Shown piece after piece: positions 5,474-8,649 of a stretch of 8,649 nucleotides of DNA. The position numbers were made by a program, and so were the translations under genes. The stretch covers positions 1-8,649 of the forward strand of contig CANOPV010000030.1 of the NCBI GenBank assembly GCA_947568605.1, written 5' to 3'. The stretch comes from an uncultured Clostridium sp. GTDB taxonomy: Bacteria; Bacillota; Clostridia; TANB77; CAG-508. The notes under the pieces are model-generated. The model was not told the DNA's origin. It was given only the letters and a program-made list of their open reading frames with translations, and did no database searches. Position 1 is the first letter of the stretch. Every line of letters begins with the position of its first letter.

Positions 5474-6181
5474 TTATCCTTTATTTTGTGAACTCCCAAA
5501 TAGATATGGAAACGGATTAACAGCACTACTACTTGAATTAGTTCCTAATCTAACTTCAAAATGAAGATGGTTTCCTGTACTGTTGCCTGTACTCCCCATT
5601 GTTCCTAATACTCTACCTTGCTCAACTTCATCTCCTACTGCAACTTGAATTGAGCCTTGTATCATATGTCCGTATAGAGTATAAAAGATAGAACCATCAT
5701 CTGCTGTATGTTGTAGCACTACATAATTTCCATATCCTGTCGAACCTGGATTTGCAACTACCACTTTTCCTGGAAGAGAAGCACATATTTTTGGACTTGC
5801 TTTTGATATACATACAAGATCTATTCCTGTGTGAGCTTTTGTTTGTGTTACTCCATTTACAGTTATTGTTCTGCTAGGAGAGAATTTTGATGTTATTACA
5901 TCTTTTGTACTATTCCACGCTTCAAATGGCATATTGAATTTTGCTCCTATATACTTATATGTATCTCGTACCACTTCTGTTGAACTTCCTGATGAAACAG
6001 AGCTACTTGAACTCTCATCATCAGAATTAGCATTTGAGGAACTAAATACTCCTATTAATCCAAATATTCCAATAAATATAATTAATACACCTATACAAAT
6101 ACCAATTATTATTAGTTTTACTTTTATTGATAAAAAACTAAATACTGTTTCTGTTAAATCTTTTGCCTTGTTATCTGACAT
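5474..6181 (-). CDS. Membrane-anchored M23 family metallo-endopeptidase (conjugation wall hydrolase)
   Basis: A 235-residue protein: cytoplasmic N-terminus, transmembrane helix at about 20-46, a serine-rich linker (47-68), then an M23/LytM-like domain to about residue 228. The zinc site is intact: H117 and D121 in HTGID, and H205-L-H207 in GNHLHFEV, with H172 in LYGHM as the likely catalytic partner. Such enzymes cut peptide cross-links in peptidoglycan. In Gram-positive transfer systems a wall hydrolase of the VirB1 role opens a local gap for the channel; here it is M23 rather than the more common transglycosylase/NlpC-P60 or CHAP enzyme. It comes directly after VirB4: the TAA in the shifted VirB4 frame (6184-6182) abuts ATG 6181. 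GGTGGTGGAAG upstream, also coding for the predicted VirB4 end, supplies the ribosome binding site. Confidence 0.92.
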   Translation of the reverse strand: MSDNKAKDLTETVFSFLSIKVKLIIIGICIGVLIIFIGIFGLIGVFSSSNANSDDESSSSSVSSGSSTEVVRDTYKYIGAKFNMPFEAWNSTKDVITSKFSPSRTITVNGVTQTKAHTGIDLVCISKASPKICASLPGKVVVANPGSTGYGNYVVLQHTADDGSIFYTLYGHMIQGSIQVAVGDEVEQGRVLGTMGSTGNSTGNHLHFEVRLGTNSSSSAVNPFPYLFGSSQNKG

Positions 6182-6279
6182 TTATCTTCCACCACCAATT
6201 AAATATTCCTTTTCCCATTCTAATGCTTTTACATTTATTAAAGTATGTCCGTGAACCTATGAAAAACAATCCACGTCCG
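6182..6279 (-). other. Out-of-frame remainder of the VirB4 C-terminus (two apparent +1 shifts)
   Basis: After codon K584 of the VirB4 frame (numbered from ATG 8031), the conserved ending is found in another frame: GRGLFFIGSRTY (bases about 6277-6243). It then moves to the third frame: INVKALEWEKEYLIGGGR, ending at TAA 6184-6182. Removing one G at 6277-6278 and one T at 6240-6242 would join all parts into a 615-residue VirB4 from ATG 8031 that ends one base before the peptidase start. This is either sequencing error at homopolymers or a real double mutation. Confidence 0.75.
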
Positions 6280-8013
6280 TTTATCTTTTTGGCTTAATAT
6301 AGCCTTTTCTTCTTGATTTAAGTTATATAAATTCACAACTTCTTCTAAATCTTTTCCATCAATTCCGAAAAAGAATTTGTATGTAGAATTATCTAGGAAA
6401 GCTTGTCCATACATACGAACTTCTGGTGCTAAAAAGTCTACTAAACTTTGAGTAATAACCATAAGTCCACATTCGTATTTTCTTGCACGCTTACAAAAAT
6501 TTCTCAAAAATTCAATTGTTTGTGGTACTTTTCTATCTACCAATAAATAGGCTTCATCACAAACAACGTAACATCTTTCTTCACGATTCCTAAATGCTTG
6601 ATCCTGGCAATATCTTAAAATATTAAAATATTGACATCTTTTTACTTTTTCAGAAGCTCCTTGCAAACTGTAAACGTCTAAGCATACAAAACTACTATCT
6701 AAATCTAATGAAGTATATCCATTAAATATTTCTCCGTGATGACCAATTGAAAGTTCTCTTACTACTGCTCTTATTTCTTCTATTTCTTTCTTATGTTCTG
6801 TATTTGCCTTAACTTTTTCTATCAGCAAATTATAAAGGTCTTGCATAATTGGAAATTCTTTTGAAGTCATATTTGTAATATCTGTATCATAAGTAATACC
6901 ATAAGTTTTATATAATTCTTCTAATATCTCCATTAGTAAACTCATTTGTAAAGATGTTATTTCAGGATAATATAATTTAAAAAATGTACTTAGAAAATCT
7001 AAGTGTAATCCTAAGGCTGATTTACTTGAAGTGTATTCTCCATTTTCATCATCTTCAAATGTTGTTGTTTCAGGAAGTGGATTTACTTGTAAAGGATTAA
7101 TTCTACCCACATTATTTCCAGTTCCACCACTACAATCAATCCATTTCCCACCTAATAACTTACACATTGGACGCATTTCAGATTCAGGATCTATTACAAA
7201 AATTTTACTTCCATTCAACCACTCATTAAGCATTATTTTTTTTGCAAGAAATGATTTACCAGAACCACTAGAACCTTCTATAACAATGTTTGAATTTGTT
7301 CTATCATTTCCCTTAAAAAATGGGGAAAAAGCAATCATTCTTCCATCTTCATCAGTTCCTAAATAGTAACCTTCGACATCTACTAACCCACTTCCAGAAA
7401 AGGGTAATCCTAAGAATAGAGCTTCCAGGCTCATTGTTTTATTAGATATTTTACTAATATCTTCATAGTATGTATCATAAGGAGAACTTTGTCTTAATGC
7501 TTTGTCTTGAATAAATGCAGGTACTCTAGCTTTTAATCCCATTCCTGCTATTTTGTTTCTTACTGTTCTACAATTTTCATTAAAATTATTATCTGTTTCT
7601 CCTATTGTATTAGATACAAAAGATACATTAACGTATGGGATATTATCGACAGTTATATCTTTTATGATTTTTTCAGCAGATTTTATTTTAAATTCAGCTT
7701 GTGTTTTCAATGCTTCATTGCTTGTGGTATTGAAAATATTTTTATCTGTTGTTAAACCTTTTGACACTCCCTCAACATATTCTTGTACGTTCTCTATCGG
7801 TGTAATTACAAGGCTTACAGTAGTATTTGGTATATCTTTTAAATTCAATAACCAACCAACATTTACTGCAGATGGATAAGAACTTACATATTGCAATTTG
7901 TGTTGATACTCTCCTAATTGCACTTTATTATGTTTTAATTCAATACCTTGTGGAGTTATAAGTGCTAATAACTCCTGATTAATAGGCATTGTTTCTATTT
8001 CTTTTGTTTTCAT
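6238..8013 (-). CDS. virB4: VirB4/TrsE-type conjugation ATPase, C-terminus apparently frameshifted
   Basis: The T4SS motor ATPase that energises pilus biogenesis and DNA transfer at the membrane. Numbering from the upstream ATG at 8031: a middle VirB4 region at 20-240 (ITPQGIEL, YPSAVNVGWLLNL), Walker A GSSGSGKS at 253-260, IDPESEM at 280-286, Walker B CYVVCDEAYLL at 487-497 (D492, E493), and the later arginine-rich motif CKRARKYECGLMVITQS at 513-529. I prefer ATG 8013: GAAAGAGAG lies upstream of it, while 8031 has no purine-rich site and sits in a hairpin; both are in frame. Length is near that of TrsE-like proteins whose N-terminal region is a separate gene. The final residues after K584 (RTWIVFHRFTDIL) do not resemble the family and the expected ending is in other frames, so the protein as written lacks its natural last 31 residues. 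Confidence 0.93.
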   Translation of the reverse strand: MKTKEIETMPINQELLALITPQGIELKHNKVQLGEYQHKLQYVSSYPSAVNVGWLLNLKDIPNTTVSLVITPIENVQEYVEGVSKGLTTDKNIFNTTSNEALKTQAEFKIKSAEKIIKDITVDNIPYVNVSFVSNTIGETDNNFNENCRTVRNKIAGMGLKARVPAFIQDKALRQSSPYDTYYEDISKISNKTMSLEALFLGLPFSGSGLVDVEGYYLGTDEDGRMIAFSPFFKGNDRTNSNIVIEGSSGSGKSFLAKKIMLNEWLNGSKIFVIDPESEMRPMCKLLGGKWIDCSGGTGNNVGRINPLQVNPLPETTTFEDDENGEYTSSKSALGLHLDFLSTFFKLYYPEITSLQMSLLMEILEELYKTYGITYDTDITNMTSKEFPIMQDLYNLLIEKVKANTEHKKEIEEIRAVVRELSIGHHGEIFNGYTSLDLDSSFVCLDVYSLQGASEKVKRCQYFNILRYCQDQAFRNREERCYVVCDEAYLLVDRKVPQTIEFLRNFCKRARKYECGLMVITQSLVDFLAPEVRMYGQAFLDNSTYKFFFGIDGKDLEEVVNLYNLNQEEKAILSQKDKRTWIVFHRFTDIL

Positions 8014-8029
8014 TTGTAACTCTCTTTCC

Positions 8030-8046
8030 ATTAGCGTAACGCTAAT
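8030..8046 (-). promoter_or_regulatory. Hairpin over the upstream candidate start of virB4
   Basis: ATTAGCG and CGCTAAT form a perfect seven-pair stem with a three-base loop between the trsD-like stop and virB4. The 3' arm contains the A and T of the ATG at 8031, so that start would be buried; the better ribosome binding site GAAAGAGAG just after it favours ATG 8013. It could tune translation of virB4 or protect the processed 5' end. Confidence 0.5.
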
Positions 8047-8072
8047 ATATTTTTATCATTCGTAATTTTTTG

Positions 8073-8649
8073 TTAAATTTTAACTTGTAATGGACTTTCT
8101 AAATAATTTTGATCTTCTATATAAGCTATATCTGGATTATTGTAACTATTTATTAATTGAATAATCAGTCTTTCATCTAAAACTTCTGTCTTATATCCAC
8201 TATTAGTTAATTTCATTCGTATTTCATTTATTCTTTTAACCAGTTCCTGCTCTACATATTCATCATTTTCAGCCCAAATCATTAAGTATATTTCGCTTTC
8301 TAATGCTTTTCCTGTTGTAGATAACACCCCAAAACTTCTACTTCTTTTATCCAATAGTGAAAATTTAAGAGCTTCTTTTTCCTTTTCCATTAGACTTGCT
8401 TGAAAATCTTGATTTTTTCTTAAATCTATTGGTCTGTTTGTAAAATAAAGTTTTAATGGTTTTAATTCACTTGCAAAATTTCTTGTTATACTTCGTCCGT
8501 GTGCAACTTGCTCTTCTTTTGACATTAGCTTACAGTTTTTTGGATATATTCTTAAATAGCATAGAACTTTATTATCAATCGTATATAAGAAATTACCTTG
8601 CACATCTTTTATATTTAAAAATAAGTTAGCTGTAGTTTTTATATTATTG
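8073..8649 (-). CDS. TrsD-like protein (N-terminal VirB4 region), 5' end cut by window edge
   Basis: The frame is open to the right edge, giving at least 191 codons. The sequence beginning NNIKTTANLFLNIKDVQGNFLYTIDNK, followed by VLCYLRIYPKNCKLMSKEEQ, matches the N-terminal region of VirB4/TraE-type ATPases (strand-rich, with pI/NF-like and SxEEQ motifs), here encoded apart from the ATPase core, as in the TrsD plus TrsE arrangement of Gram-positive plasmids. The central part is helical (KEKEALKFSLLDKRSRSFGV ... EQELVKRINEIRMKL). A GTG at 8603 could be read as a start, but similarity extends beyond it, so the real start lies outside the window. It ends at TAA 8075-8073, about 40-60 bases before virB4. 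It probably binds VirB4 at the inner face of the membrane. Confidence 0.78.
   Translation of the reverse strand, partial: NNIKTTANLFLNIKDVQGNFLYTIDNKVLCYLRIYPKNCKLMSKEEQVAHGRSITRNFASELKPLKLYFTNRPIDLRKNQDFQASLMEKEKEALKFSLLDKRSRSFGVLSTTGKALESEIYLMIWAENDEYVEQELVKRINEIRMKLTNSGYKTEVLDERLIIQLINSYNNPDIAYIEDQNYLESPLQVKI

Noticed and set aside
5934..6254. Plus-strand open frame of 106 codons
   Set aside because: Antisense to the M23 gene; the minus-strand product has intact motifs, this one has none.
6240..6280. Programmed ribosomal frameshifting in virB4
   Set aside because: Two shifts of +1 would be needed within about 40 bases, with no recognisable slippery heptamer or rare-codon stop context; single-base insertions explain it better.
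7031..7366. Plus-strand open frame of 111 codons
   Set aside because: Antisense to the Walker A region of virB4; the composition is typical of a shadow frame.
7553..7879. Plus-strand open frame of 108 codons
   Set aside because: Antisense to the N-terminal half of virB4, with no ribosome binding site.
8601..8603. GTG at 8603 as the start of the TrsD-like gene
   Set aside because: The frame is open to the edge and the upstream residues TTANLFLNIKD fit the family, so the gene starts outside the window.
1..8649. tRNA, rRNA, CRISPR array or complete insertion sequence
   Set aside because: No cloverleaf with a CCA end, no regularly spaced repeats, and no transposase-like frame were seen on either strand.

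Overview
The window is very AT-rich and every gene I can support lies on the minus strand, so transcription runs from high to low coordinates. Short intergenic gaps, frequent GGAG-type ribosome binding sites, TTG/ATG starts, and TAA/TAG stops suggest a low-GC Bacillota, most likely a member of the Clostridia. Protein families place the right-hand part in a conjugative element (integrative element or plasmid); no integrase, relaxase, coupling protein or attachment site is inside the window, so the type of element cannot be decided here.

Right part (about 8649 to 3616) is a tightly packed type IV secretion/conjugation operon. In order of transcription: a TrsD-like protein carrying the N-terminal VirB4 region (cut by the right edge), the VirB4/TrsE ATPase, a membrane-anchored M23 endopeptidase, a small acidic single-pass membrane protein, a TadZ/MinD-like ATPase with an N-terminal receiver-like region, and a small membrane protein overlapping it. 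The ATPase would power pilus or substrate handling, the peptidase would open the wall, and the TadZ-like protein could position the machinery. The VirB4 gene appears frameshifted twice near its 3' end: the expected C-terminus continues in two other frames and would stop right next to the peptidase start.

Middle (3615 to 2791): an 18-bp palindrome at the end of the operon, a 131-bp imperfect palindrome with 22-bp arms that looks like a MITE or a structured RNA, one small membrane-anchored extracytoplasmic protein, a nested-hairpin terminator, and then a good extended -10 promoter with a dyad over the predicted start site.

Left part (2790 to 1) is a probable cargo or host-adaptation cluster: a small zinc-ribbon-like protein, a membrane protein with an internally duplicated two-helix unit and a BamE/SmpA-like C-terminal domain, a HemG-type flavodoxin, a DUF3267-type HExxH membrane protein, a hairpin, an ECF-type promoter, and an ECF sigma factor cut by the left edge. 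The sigma frame runs without a stop into a hydrophobic segment, suggesting either a tethered sigma or a following gene in the same frame.
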